Shown in pieces: positions 7,260 through 15,214 of a stretch of DNA of 15,403 nt (positions are counted from its first letter, which is position 1; each line of letters starts with the position of its first letter). This stretch comes from Prevotella sp. UBA4330 (GTDB taxonomy: Bacteria; Bacteroidota; Bacteroidia; Bacteroidales; Bacteroidaceae), in contig DGTS01000009.1 of the NCBI GenBank assembly GCA_002394385.1, forward strand, positions 1-15,403, given 5' to 3'. The notes beneath the pieces were generated by a model. It saw nothing but the letters and a program-made list of their open reading frames with translations. It was not told the DNA's origin and searched no databases. Position numbers and translations under genes: made by a program.

Positions 7260-8950
7260 AGTTTTATCTCCTCGCCTTTCAGTGTCTCAACCTTTCCGTC
7301 TTTTATCTGTTGCAACGGTGCCGCATGGCGAGTCTGAGGCTTCAGCACCTCCTCTTCTTTTTTGCCTCGCCAGTTGAAGATGTCGTACTTATCTACAGGA
7401 CGGATGTTGTCGAACCAGGCAAATCCGGTGAGTTTCTCCATTCCCGGTGGTATCTGTGACATTGGATATCCCGTTCCCTCAGCCTTTGAAGTCCATATCT
7501 TCTCCAGTTGGCGTTTGGCGAGGAACATCCTCATCGTGTCTGTTTCAAGGTAATTGAGAAGTATCAGCGAACTGTCTTTCTCGTCAATGGGGTAATAAAC
7601 GGTGCGCACATTGCCTATGGCCTCTGTCTTTCTGAGGTCTCCGTTGTCAAAGTAAGCAAACATTTCGCGCGAAGACACCTGGTTGTAATGAATGCTGTCG
7701 TGCAGCATCTCGATGGAGAACGCCTGTCCTATAACATGAGCACGCTCAACGGTGGAGTCCTTCATAAACACCTCCATCTTCTCGCCCACCATCTGTCTTC
7801 CCATATTCCACACTATAGGGTCCTTATACATCGTCATGCACGAGTCCTTGGTAATGTAAACAAGCGAGTCGCACACTGCCTGAATATCGGTCCTGTACGC
7901 GCGAACCCTGTTATAGCAATGTGCTGTACGATAGACGCTGTCGGTGTTCAGGTTATAACTGAACATGCGTATCGTGTCGGAATGTACATAAAGAGTGTCC
8001 TTCTGGGAAAACTCTTTCAGCAGTGCCCTGTCTGTTGCCAGTGCCTCTCCTGTGCTGTCGTTGTACCAGAAATAGTCGCAGTCGAGCGAGTTTTTGTTTT
8101 CCTTATCCACATACACCACATGGTTGAAGCCCTCGCTAACGCCAGTATTCTCGTTGTAGAAAAGACTGTCGGCGGTCATTTCCTTCGCCTCGTTCACCAC
8201 CGTGCTCCTGCCGTAAAGTTGAGTTTGTCCAGTGTTGCTGTTATAGTATCCCGACTCGGTGTTTATTGTGTTCTGTCCCGATACGATACGCGAAGGTCCA
8301 ACGACATGGGCCAGCGAAGTGCGTGTGTCATAGTGGAGAGTGTCGGTATAAATGGTAAACTGCTCGTTGCGCAGCGTCACGTCGTAATTGAAAATCGCCT
8401 CGTGCGTCTCCGTGTTATACTCGCCCCAGTCGGCAACGAGGGTGTTCTTCTTGTCAACCATGCGTCCGCCCTCGAAGAAATAGCCCACGTTATACAGGCG
8501 GTCGTAGTTCAGACTGTCTGTGTAGAGCGTTGTGCCACGATGCTTCAGCACCACGTTATACCGTGCCTCCGCCATCTGGTCATTGCCGTCGTAATAGGCC
8601 TCCTCACTTGTCAGTGTGAGAGTGTCGCCCTGCGTCATTCTCACATGTCCGTAAGCCTCGAAAGAGTTTTCTTTCTCATAATAGAAAGCGCTGTCGCAAG
8701 AGAGCGTTGCACCTTTATGGCGGAACTTCACATTGCCGTTAAGCACCTGTGCGCCAGGGGCATTCGAGCCATACTGGTCGTAGTGCAGCACGTCGGCATG
8801 TATAAGATAGACCCTCTCGTCGGTGGTCTTGCGCCTCTTATGTTTCTTTGGGCCTTTGCTCATGGCGCAAAGACCGAACAGGCATAGAATCACTAAGAAA
8901 ATGATTCTATGCCCGCCGAACATCTGTCTTATCTTATTCAATGCGGTCAT
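7256..8950 (-). CDS. OstA/LptA-like periplasmic protein
   Basis: 564 aa. A hydrophobic N-terminal segment (~12-27, HRIIFLVILCLFGLCAM) is followed by a basic stretch (KGPKKHKRRK), giving a signal anchor or uncleaved signal. The rest is a long series of short beta-strand repeats of OstA/LptA type, for example LNGNVKFRHKGATLSCDSAF, EAYGHVRMTQGDTLTLTSEE and TLYTDSLNYDRLYN. In this fold the strands stack into a jelly-roll that carries LPS across the periplasm from LptC to LptD. At ~560 aa it is about three times the length of E. coli LptA, which is usual for the Bacteroidetes form. The frame opens with TTG at 8959, but I choose ATG at 8950, which overlaps the preceding stop as ATGA, like the next junction. 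Its neighbours are two periplasmic chaperones, in keeping with outer-membrane assembly. Confidence 0.88.
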   Translation of the reverse strand: MTALNKIRQMFGGHRIIFLVILCLFGLCAMSKGPKKHKRRKTTDERVYLIHADVLHYDQYGSNAPGAQVLNGNVKFRHKGATLSCDSAFYYEKENSFEAYGHVRMTQGDTLTLTSEEAYYDGNDQMAEARYNVVLKHRGTTLYTDSLNYDRLYNVGYFFEGGRMVDKKNTLVADWGEYNTETHEAIFNYDVTLRNEQFTIYTDTLHYDTRTSLAHVVGPSRIVSGQNTINTESGYYNSNTGQTQLYGRSTVVNEAKEMTADSLFYNENTGVSEGFNHVVYVDKENKNSLDCDYFWYNDSTGEALATDRALLKEFSQKDTLYVHSDTIRMFSYNLNTDSVYRTAHCYNRVRAYRTDIQAVCDSLVYITKDSCMTMYKDPIVWNMGRQMVGEKMEVFMKDSTVERAHVIGQAFSIEMLHDSIHYNQVSSREMFAYFDNGDLRKTEAIGNVRTVYYPIDEKDSSLILLNYLETDTMRMFLAKRQLEKIWTSKAEGTGYPMSQIPPGMEKLTGFAWFDNIRPVDKYDIFNWRGKKEEEVLKPQTRHAAPLQQIKDGKVETLKGEEIKL

Positions 8951-10410
8951 TTTATCCAACCTTCATATTCAAACTTGCAGTCACGGTAACGGTCGTTCAT
9001 CCTGACATAGGTGTTTCTCAGTTTTTCCTTTACCCACGTCTTCAGGAATTCCTCCTTGCGCTTAGCGAGCACCACGTCCTTCATAACCTGGAAATCTTCG
9101 GTGATAGTGGCGCGGTGTCCCTCCACTCTTGACTTCAGTTTCACTATGGCGCACACTGTCTTGCCCTTCTCGTTCACCATCTGGAACGATTTGGATATCT
9201 CGCCCACTTGCAATCCCTCTACGGCACGTGCCACCTCAGTAGGCAGGTCTTGCATGCGGAATCGCGATGTGCGGCCCGACTCAGAGTAGTTTGCCATCAG
9301 TCCGTGGTTGTTCTTTGTGTCCTTGTCGTCAGAGACATAAGACGCAGCCTCGTCGAAAGTGAACTTCTCGGCGCGGATGTCCGTTGCGAGAGAATCGAGT
9401 TTGCCGAGCGCCTTGTCGATGGCATCGCGGCTCACGTGTGGCTTCAGCAGTATGTGGCGGCACTTCACCTTGTCGCCTCTCTTGTCAATAAGTTGAATGA
9501 TGTGGAATCCGAACTCTGTCTCCACAATCTTCGAAATCTTCTTCGGGTCGGTGAGGTTGAACGCCACACTGGCGAATGCCGGGTCGAGCATACCACGACC
9601 AACATAGTCCATCTCGCCACCCTGACGTGCCGAGCCTGGGTCTTCGGAGTAGAGACGTGCCAATGTAGCGAACGTCGTCTCGCCCTTAGTGACACGGTCG
9701 GTGTAAGAACGCAGCAGGTCCTTCACGCGGTTCAGTTCCTCGGTTTCTATCTTCGGCTGTTTCGTGATTATCTGCACCTCCACCTCGGTAGGCACGAAGG
9801 GAACGCTGTCTTCAGGGATATTCTTGAAATAAGCACGCACATCGGCAGGCGAAACCGTCACGTCGCTGACAAGTTTTTCCTTCATCTTCTCTATCAACTG
9901 GCGGTCGCGATACTCGTCGCGCATCTGCACCCTCATCTGAGTCATTGTCTGATTGCGGTACTCCTCCAGTTTCTCTTTTCCGCCAGCGGCATTGATCATA
10001 TAGTTCAACTGCTGCTCGACGCCCTGTGTTATCTCGGTTTCTGTAACCTCAATACTGTCTATCGCCGCCTGGTGCAGATAGAGTTTCTGCACTGCTATCA
10101 TCTCGGGGATGGCACAGTCGGGGTCGCCATTGAGTTTCACGCCTTCCATCTCGGCTTGCAGACGCATCACCTCTACGTCAGACTTCAGTATTGGCTCGTC
10201 GCCGACAACCCATATCACCTCGTCAACAACAGAAGGTTCGTATATCGGCTGCTCCTTTACCTGAGCCTTGGCAGTGTCCGCAGCGGCAGTGTCTGCCGCG
10301 CTGACGTCACTGCGGCTACCCGTAGCGAACAGTCCGGTGCGTGCCGTGATACTTGCCGAGAGAGCCATAAGCCCCACCACGGCAAGTGTTATTCTATGTG
10401 ATGTTCTCAT
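8947..10410 (-). CDS. SurA-like peptidyl-prolyl cis-trans isomerase with two PpiC domains
   Basis: 487 aa. A signal peptide (~1-23, ITLAVVGLMALSASITA) leads to a SurA-type N-terminal chaperone domain (~60-185; VVDEVIWVVGDEPILKSDVE is its typical opening) and two parvulin domains. The first (~208-311) has the classical ARLYSEDPGSARQGGEMDYV and GFHIIQLIDKRGDKVKCRHI; the second (~313-427) is less conserved (TFDEAASYVSDDKDTKNNHG). SurA proteins escort unfolded outer-membrane barrels, including LptD, across the periplasm. The start is ATG at 10410, overlapping the previous stop by 1 bp (TGATG); a TTG one codon upstream is unlikely. The stop overlaps the next ATG by 4 bp. It resembles SurA in layout, but with two tandem candidates here I do not assign the symbol. 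Confidence 0.92.
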   Translation of the reverse strand: MRTSHRITLAVVGLMALSASITARTGLFATGSRSDVSAADTAAADTAKAQVKEQPIYEPSVVDEVIWVVGDEPILKSDVEVMRLQAEMEGVKLNGDPDCAIPEMIAVQKLYLHQAAIDSIEVTETEITQGVEQQLNYMINAAGGKEKLEEYRNQTMTQMRVQMRDEYRDRQLIEKMKEKLVSDVTVSPADVRAYFKNIPEDSVPFVPTEVEVQIITKQPKIETEELNRVKDLLRSYTDRVTKGETTFATLARLYSEDPGSARQGGEMDYVGRGMLDPAFASVAFNLTDPKKISKIVETEFGFHIIQLIDKRGDKVKCRHILLKPHVSRDAIDKALGKLDSLATDIRAEKFTFDEAASYVSDDKDTKNNHGLMANYSESGRTSRFRMQDLPTEVARAVEGLQVGEISKSFQMVNEKGKTVCAIVKLKSRVEGHRATITEDFQVMKDVVLAKRKEEFLKTWVKEKLRNTYVRMNDRYRDCKFEYEGWIK

Positions 10411-11888
10411 CAATTATGTTTGTTTACGGTGTCCAGAACGTCGTCGTTCACCACCACTGTATATCGCTTGCGCAGTTCGTTGACCCATGCCTTCTCCATC
10501 TCTTCCTGATAGTCGGCGGTCACCAGTCCACGAACATCCTCATAACTCTCTGGTCCTTTCTTGAGCAGTTTGCCATAGACAGCGTCGATGGGATAATCCT
10601 TCATCGGCGTCAGCGTGGTGTCTTTCTTGAACACCATCTTGTCAACAACGGCATTGTCGCCCTCCTTGAATATGCCCTTCTCAACGCGGATTCGAATCAC
10701 CGAGTCGGCATTGAACGTGGTGCGCAGTTTGTCTGCCCACTGGTCGAAAGCCAGTCCCTTGACACACTTGGCCACAGCCTTCTTGTCTGCCTCGTTCTTC
10801 ACGTGATAAGCCATACCCTTATATCGTGGTTTGTCCCAGTTGTAGCGTTTCTTATTCTTCTTGAAGAAGTTGCGCAGCCCTGTCTCGTCGGCAGCAGCCT
10901 TCTCCCATACGTTGCGGTTGCTGATTTCATAAAGCAGCAGTCCGTCGTGATATTCGCGTATAAGGTTCTTCATGTCAGAGTCGGCGGCCGACAGTTCTTC
11001 GGTGCGCTGGTCGAGCAGGCTCTTCACTTCGGCATCCACCTGAGCCTTCTGTTCTGCATTGAGATGGTCGATGCTGTCCTTCAGCCCGAACTTCTCGGCA
11101 GCGAGTTCCTTAACGCGACGCTCTGCCACCGCGTCGCGGAGGTTGCGGCTCTCCATCCATTTCATGATGTCCTCACGCTCCTCCTCGTACGGGCGGAGGA
11201 AGCGATGGTTGTTCATCTTCGCTATGAGATATCCCATAGGAAGAAGGAACGGCTTGCTCATCTCGCCGTCTTTGAGAGCGAATATCTGGCTTGCCATGTC
11301 TTCCTGTAACTGCGAGCGAGTGACGGGAGGCATCTGTCCGCCGCGCATTGCAGTCCCCTGGTCGTCAGAGTGTTTACGTGCCAACTCTGCGAAATCGGCA
11401 CCTGCAAGCAGCGCACTGTAGATAGAGTCGATGCGCGCCTTTTGCCTGTTCTGCTCTGCCAGCGATGCGTCAGGGCTGAGTTTGAGCAGAATTATTGACG
11501 CCTGTGCCTGTCCGTCGGGACCTATTTGGTTGTATGTGGCATCATAAACCTTATGTGCCTCCTGCTCCATCGCCTCGTCAGTGGCGAACGACGGGCGCAC
11601 CTGCTGGTCGCGATAGGTAAGGAACTCGTCGCGGAACGAACTGAGAGTGTCCAGACGAGCGTCGAGAGCCGCCTGCACCTTCAGTTTATAATTGACGAAG
11701 AGGTCAACATACTCTTTCACCGACTTCTTGTCGATGACGCCCTCTGCATTGTTCTTGTTGTAAGAATACTCAAACTCTGAGCGGTTCACGGGATTGCCCG
11801 CGATGGTCATTATCACGGGGTCGTCGCTCTGTGCAAACGTCATGCCCCATCCCAGAAGCATGGCTGCCAAAAGAAAAGTCTTCTTCAT
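10410..11888 (-). CDS. PpiC-type peptidyl-prolyl isomerase / SurA-like chaperone
   Basis: 492 aa. A signal peptide (MKKTFLLAAMLLGWGMTFAQ) with cleavage near residue 19 is followed by a helical chaperone-like region (~25-120; NPVNRSEFEYSYNKNN is the usual opening of these Bacteroidetes proteins). One clear parvulin domain lies at ~127-230, with DFAELARKHSDDQGTAMRGG and a GYLIAKMNN end strand. The C-terminal half (~240-492) is helical and charged, with no second domain recognisable by eye, though ~340-440 could be a degenerate one. It is expected to act in the periplasm on outer-membrane proteins, together with the next gene. It starts 25 bp after the guaB stop with no promoter match between, so co-transcription is likely. 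Confidence 0.9.
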   Translation of the reverse strand: MKKTFLLAAMLLGWGMTFAQSDDPVIMTIAGNPVNRSEFEYSYNKNNAEGVIDKKSVKEYVDLFVNYKLKVQAALDARLDTLSSFRDEFLTYRDQQVRPSFATDEAMEQEAHKVYDATYNQIGPDGQAQASIILLKLSPDASLAEQNRQKARIDSIYSALLAGADFAELARKHSDDQGTAMRGGQMPPVTRSQLQEDMASQIFALKDGEMSKPFLLPMGYLIAKMNNHRFLRPYEEEREDIMKWMESRNLRDAVAERRVKELAAEKFGLKDSIDHLNAEQKAQVDAEVKSLLDQRTEELSAADSDMKNLIREYHDGLLLYEISNRNVWEKAAADETGLRNFFKKNKKRYNWDKPRYKGMAYHVKNEADKKAVAKCVKGLAFDQWADKLRTTFNADSVIRIRVEKGIFKEGDNAVVDKMVFKKDTTLTPMKDYPIDAVYGKLLKKGPESYEDVRGLVTADYQEEMEKAWVNELRKRYTVVVNDDVLDTVNKHN

Positions 11889-11913
11889 TGCGATGATATT
11901 CTATATTCTATTC

Positions 11914-13392
11914 TTATTCTGGTCGCGAGTAGTTTGGTGCCTCGCTGGTGATGGTAATGTCGTGCGGGTGGCTCTCCATCACACCGGCATTGGTGATGCG
12001 GGTGAACTTAGCGTTGTGAAGCGCCTCGATGGTTCCCGCTCCGCAGTAGCCCATACCCGAGCGCAGACCTCCGGTGAGTTGGTAAATCACCTCCTGCAAT
12101 GTTCCCTTGTAAGGCACACGACCGGCGATTCCCTCTGGCACCAGTTTCTTGACATCCTTGGTTCCTGACTGGAAGTAGCGGTCCTTAGAGCCGTTCTCCA
12201 TAGCCTCCAGCGAGCCCATGCCGCGATAACTCTTGAACTTACGTCCGTTGAAGATGATTGTGTCGCCAGGACTCTCCTCGGTTCCTGCCACCAGCGAGCC
12301 TATCATCACCGAACTACCTCCGGCGGCGAGAGCCTTAACCACGTCGCCCGAGTAGCGCAGACCGCCGTCGGCAATGAGTGGAACACCCGTTCCCTGCAGT
12401 GCACTGTAAACGTCATAGACAGCGCTCAACTGAGGAACGCCGACACCGGCAACGACGCGCGTGGTGCAGATAGAGCCCGGACCAATGCCCACCTTGATGC
12501 AGTCGGCACCGTTCTCCACGAGCATCTTGGCTGCCGCACCCGTTGCCACGTTGCCCACAACGATGTCAACATTGGGGAAAGAGGCCTTTGCCTCAACGAG
12601 TTTCTCTATCACCGACTTCGAGTGTCCGTGAGCGGTGTCGATGACAATGGCGTCGGCACCAGCGTCAACCAGCGCCTGCATGCGGTCGAGAGTGTCGGCA
12701 GTGACACCCACGCCGGCAGCCACGCGCAGTCTGCCCTTGCTGTCCTTGCAAGCCATCGGCTTGTCCTTGGCCTTGGTGATGTCCTTGTATGTGATAAGTC
12801 CCACCAGTCGGTTGTCCTTGTCAACAACAGGGAGTTTCTCTATCTTGTTTGCCTGCAGAATCTCTGCCGCAGCGTTAAGGTCGGTCTGCTGGTGGGTCGT
12901 CACGAGGTTGTCTTTTGTCATCACCTCGTCAATCTTCTTGTCCAGACGGCGCTCGAAGCGCAGGTCACGGTTGGTGACGATGCCCATCAGGTGTCCCTCC
13001 TCGTCAACAACAGGGATGCCACCGATGTGATATTCGGCCATCATGTCGAGAGCATCACTCACCGTGCGGCCCTTCTGAATTGTCACGGGGTCGTAAATCA
13101 TGCCGTTCTCAGCACGCTTCACGATAGCCACCTCGCGCGCTTGCGCGTCGATAGACATATTCTTATGTATTACACCGATACCACCCTCGCGCGCTATGGC
13201 AATAGCCATTGCACTCTCGGTCACGGTGTCCATTGCCGCCGTCACGAACGGAATGTTCAGTTGGATGTTCCTTGAGAACATGGTTTTCAACTCTACCGTC
13301 TTTGGCAGCACTTCTGAATAAGCGGGAATTAAAAGGACGTCGTCGAATGTCAGACCGTCCATCACGATTTTATCTGCAACAAATGATGACAT
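11914..13392 (-). CDS. guaB: Inosine-5'-monophosphate dehydrogenase
   Basis: 492 aa, the normal length. It oxidises IMP to XMP with NAD+, the rate-limiting step to GMP. The (beta/alpha)8 barrel is interrupted by two CBS domains (~98-150 and 157-207), which bind purine nucleotides in the family. The K+/catalytic loop GIGPGSICTTR (303-312) holds the nucleophile Cys309. DTAHGHS (252-258), ADGGLRYSGD (341-350), KSYRGMGSLEAM (387-398) and EGIAGRVPYKG (420-430) are all intact. It is the first gene of the unit ending in mutL. ATG 13392 is supported by the family N-terminus (GLTFDDVLLIPAYSEVLP). No frameshift or missing active-site residue is seen. Confidence 0.98.
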   Translation of the reverse strand: MSSFVADKIVMDGLTFDDVLLIPAYSEVLPKTVELKTMFSRNIQLNIPFVTAAMDTVTESAMAIAIAREGGIGVIHKNMSIDAQAREVAIVKRAENGMIYDPVTIQKGRTVSDALDMMAEYHIGGIPVVDEEGHLMGIVTNRDLRFERRLDKKIDEVMTKDNLVTTHQQTDLNAAAEILQANKIEKLPVVDKDNRLVGLITYKDITKAKDKPMACKDSKGRLRVAAGVGVTADTLDRMQALVDAGADAIVIDTAHGHSKSVIEKLVEAKASFPNVDIVVGNVATGAAAKMLVENGADCIKVGIGPGSICTTRVVAGVGVPQLSAVYDVYSALQGTGVPLIADGGLRYSGDVVKALAAGGSSVMIGSLVAGTEESPGDTIIFNGRKFKSYRGMGSLEAMENGSKDRYFQSGTKDVKKLVPEGIAGRVPYKGTLQEVIYQLTGGLRSGMGYCGAGTIEALHNAKFTRITNAGVMESHPHDITITSEAPNYSRPE

Positions 13393-13423
13393 ATAATTAG
13401 TGTACCTTAAAATTTATTGCGTG

Positions 13424-13431
13424 CAAAAATA
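13424..13431 (-). promoter_or_regulatory. Possible -7 element of the guaB operon
   Basis: Minus-strand TATTTTTG fits TAnnTTTG and would start transcription near 13417, about 25 nt before the guaB ATG. No good TTG is found at the expected -33 distance, so this is tentative. Confidence 0.4.
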
Positions 13432-13585
13432 CACATTTTTTTCCAAATAGCACACGCTTTTCAACATTTTATTGGCAGATTAATTCAATTTAACGTGTCG
13501 GCACCTCTTTTACGCGCCAAAACATGCTGGCTTTTCGCTGTGGCAGTCGTCTCTTTCCTGCCGCCGCTTACATTCCTCTTGAAAA

Positions 13586-13675
13586 GTAAAATAGGCTATA
13601 TTACTGAGTAAAATAGGCTATATTGGTGAGTAAATCAACCTATTTTGCCATGCGATAGAAGTTGATTTACCCACC
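13586..13675. repeat. Direct 22-bp repeat pair plus adjoining inverted repeat
   Basis: Two tandem 22-bp units (13586-13607 and 13608-13629) share GTAAAATAGGCTATATT. A third, diverged copy starts at 13630 (GTAAATCAACCTATTTTG). Overlapping it, GGTGAGTAAATCAAC (13625-13639) pairs with GTTGATTTACCCACC (13661-13675) with one mismatch across a 21-nt loop. The block lies between the guaB promoter region and the left end of the insertion element. No gene is supported in 13393-13678. Confidence 0.8.
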
Positions 13676-13678
13676 AAG

Positions 13679-13704
13679 TGACTTTTCCTGATTTCACTAG
13701 ACAC
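13679..13704 (+). repeat. Putative left terminal inverted repeat of the IS
   Basis: Begins TGACTTTTCCTGATTT and ends TAGACAC. It is the best ungapped partner of the right end and lies 102 bp beyond the orfB stop. Confidence 0.55.
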
Positions 13705-13805
13705 TTTTTCTCTTCATTAACTGAAACAGTAGACAGTTGTTTTGGAGTCGTACTGAATTGATAGACACAAGCGAAAAAGCTGTGCTGTTTTTGTTGACAC
13801 TTCTG

Positions 13806-14678
13806 TCATGCTGGACACGCAGAGCCCGGGCTGTCTGTTCGGCCCGGCAAAGATACGACATTATTTTCATTCCCTGTCTGCTTTTTAGGATAAATTCTGT
13901 TTTTCCACATCCTTTTCTGCTCTCCCTGCTCCAGATGCGCTGCTGTCGGCGTTTTGTATCCGATGCTCATGTGCAGCCGTCGGTCGTTGTAGAAGTGGAT
14001 GTAGCGTTCTATCACCCTGCCGGCATGCTCAAAGGAGTTGAAGCACTTCTGCCGGTAGACACATTCCACCTTTATTATACCGTTGGCCCGCTCGGCGACG
14101 GCATTGTCCGTCGGCTTGTAGTCCTCGCACATGGAGATGGTGATTCCATACGCCTTGAGCATGGCTACGTAGGCATCGCAGCAATACTGCACGCCGCGGT
14201 CGGAGTGGTGGACAAGTCCATAGAGGGTTCCGCTGCCAGACATGGCCGCTGCCTGATTGATGGCCATCCTCAGCGCCTCCATGGAGACGGCAGCCTTGAG
14301 TGTCCTGGCCAAAGCCCAGCCTACAATCATGTGCGAGTAGGCATCGGTGATCAGGTGCAGGTAGCACACGTCGCCGTCTGCAAGGGCGATGTAGGTTATG
14401 TCAGCCACCCACAGCCGGTTGGCTGCGGTAGGAACAAGCCCCTTAATAAGGTTCTTCCACTTGTGGTAGCGGTGGTTGGAGTTCGTCGTGTGGCGGGGCT
14501 TCGGCTTGGGGAGCATCAGACCCTTGCGGCGCAGCAGAACGAAGAAACGGTCACGCCCAGGCACGAAGTCGCGCCCGAACATCGCTATGAGCATCAGCCA
14601 CAGCTTGTAGCCACCGGTGCCGGGATCCTCCGAGCGGATTTCCCTGACAGCATCGATGACCTTACGCTCACGAGCCAC
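13806..14678 (-). CDS. IS3-family transposase OrfB (DDE integrase)
   Basis: 290 aa from the GTG at 14678; the same frame stays open upstream to the A7 at 14801-14807, so the natural product is probably the OrfAB fusion. An N-terminal HTH_21-like region (~15-60, GTGGYKLWLMLI and KGLMLPKPKP) precedes the rve catalytic core. The acidic triad is intact: Asp93 (WVADITYI), Asp160 (HHSDRGVQY) and Glu196 (TDNAVAERANG), with exactly 35 residues between the last two, the family D,D(35)E. The C-terminus has the usual FYNDRRLHMSIGYKTPTAAH followed by an ordinary tail. It cuts and joins the element ends during copy-out/paste-in transposition. No stop or frameshift breaks it, so the element could be active. 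Confidence 0.93.
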   Translation of the reverse strand: MARERKVIDAVREIRSEDPGTGGYKLWLMLIAMFGRDFVPGRDRFFVLLRRKGLMLPKPKPRHTTNSNHRYHKWKNLIKGLVPTAANRLWVADITYIALADGDVCYLHLITDAYSHMIVGWALARTLKAAVSMEALRMAINQAAAMSGSGTLYGLVHHSDRGVQYCCDAYVAMLKAYGITISMCEDYKPTDNAVAERANGIIKVECVYRQKCFNSFEHAGRVIERYIHFYNDRRLHMSIGYKTPTAAHLEQGEQKRMWKNRIYPKKQTGNENNVVSLPGRTDSPGSACPA

Positions 14679-14785
14679 CTCCTTCTCAATGTCGGCCTTC
14701 GACTGGTAGAAGGCCTGACGGCAATGGCCAAACAGCCGGACGACGAGGGCGACCTTCAGGCCGCGCCCGCCGACCAGTTCCGTCG

Positions 14786-15172
14786 CTACTTGGCCCCAGA
14801 TTTTTTTCTTATCGATATGTCGAAATACTCCTCGGCCTTGTCTATCATCATGTCACGCGCAAGAGTCTCCAGACGGGAGAACTCCAACGCCTTCTCAAGT
14901 TCACGATTGCGCTTCCTTAACGCCGCAATCTCATGCTTGTAGTCTTCCTTGCTGCGGTTTGCCATATACGTCTCTTCTGGTTCACGACACAAAGATACTA
15001 ATTCTTTCTCACTTTCGTACTTCTTCAGCCAAGAATATAGCAAGGAATTGTAAATGCCATGACGCTTGCAAAAACTGCGCTTGCTCATTCCTGACTCGTG
15101 ATACAGACGAAGATAGTTTAAACGCTCCTCTTCGCTGTACTTCGTTAGACTTTTTCTCATAATAATACACAT
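14786..15172 (-). CDS. IS3-family transposase OrfA (HTH protein)
   Basis: 128 aa. An N-terminal helix-turn-helix (~18-53; YLRLYHESGMSKRSFCKRHG then LLYSWLKKYE) should bind the element ends. A basic/acidic heptad region (~77-119; HEIAALRKRNRELEKALEFS) is the usual leucine-zipper-like oligomerisation segment. It ends just after the slippery run; ribosomes that slip by -1 go on into OrfB. The first ATG (15172) and Met5 (15160) are both possible; the family N-terminus makes Met5 at least as likely. Alone, OrfA usually down-regulates transposition. Confidence 0.9.
   Translation of the reverse strand: MCIIMRKSLTKYSEEERLNYLRLYHESGMSKRSFCKRHGIYNSLLYSWLKKYESEKELVSLCREPEETYMANRSKEDYKHEIAALRKRNRELEKALEFSRLETLARDMMIDKAEEYFDISIRKKSGAK
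14801..14807 (-). promoter_or_regulatory. Programmed -1 frameshift site (A AAA AAA)
   Basis: In the OrfA frame the minus strand reads AG[A AAA AAA] TCT, a perfect X XXY YYZ heptamer. Slipping by -1 gives AAA ATC TGG GGC CAA and continues without a stop into OrfB (which is at offset +2, i.e. -1). A hairpin-capable stretch GGGCG...CGCCC (14747-14768) lies ~32 nt downstream, somewhat far for a stimulator. Confidence 0.8.
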
Positions 15173-15188
15173 TTAATCGTTACTAAAT

Positions 15189-15214
15189 GTGTCTACCTAT
15201 ATCAGTATAAGTCA
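15189..15214 (-). repeat. Putative right terminal inverted repeat of the IS
   Basis: On the minus strand begins TGACTTATACTGATAT and ends TAGACAC, 17 nt before the orfA start. Best partner of 13679-13704. Confidence 0.6.

Larger units (their letters stand above)
13679..15214 (-). mobile_element. IS3-family insertion sequence (about 1.5 kb)
   Basis: Two transposase frames in the orfA/orfB arrangement with a slippery A7 are bounded by likely terminal inverted repeats of 26 bp (13679-13704 and 15189-15214). Read inward, both begin TGACTT, share CTGAT at positions 10-14 and end TAGACAC at positions 20-26, matching at 19 of 26 positions. The TAGACAC-like motif near position 20-26 is typical of IS3-family ends. 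No 3-5 bp target duplication is visible. A second possible left end (13743-13768) has the same TAGACAC motif, so the left boundary is less certain than the right. Confidence 0.75.

Noticed and set aside
7508..8887. 459-aa plus-strand frame opposite the OstA/LptA-like gene
   Set aside because: Antisense shadow: its His/Val-rich composition is the mirror of the real gene, which has a signal segment, repeats and operon context. The same holds for long frames opposite both PPIase genes (9208-10401, 10386-11309).
8951..8959. TTG start for the OstA/LptA-like protein three codons upstream
   Set aside because: ATG at 8950 overlaps the preceding stop as ATGA, as at the following junction; a TTG start has no better support.
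5093..13392. A novel defence or biosynthetic cluster in the guaB-mutL unit
   Set aside because: Five of six genes belong to known housekeeping families; only the 91-aa protein is of unknown role.
13417..13611. 64-aa plus-strand frame upstream of guaB
   Set aside because: It runs across the guaB promoter region and into the direct repeats (its tail KSKIGYITE encodes the repeat), with no other support.
13737..14942. 401-aa plus-strand frame opposite the transposase
   Set aside because: The minus strand carries a transposase with an intact DDE triad; the plus frame crosses both orfA and orfB and has no recognisable domain.
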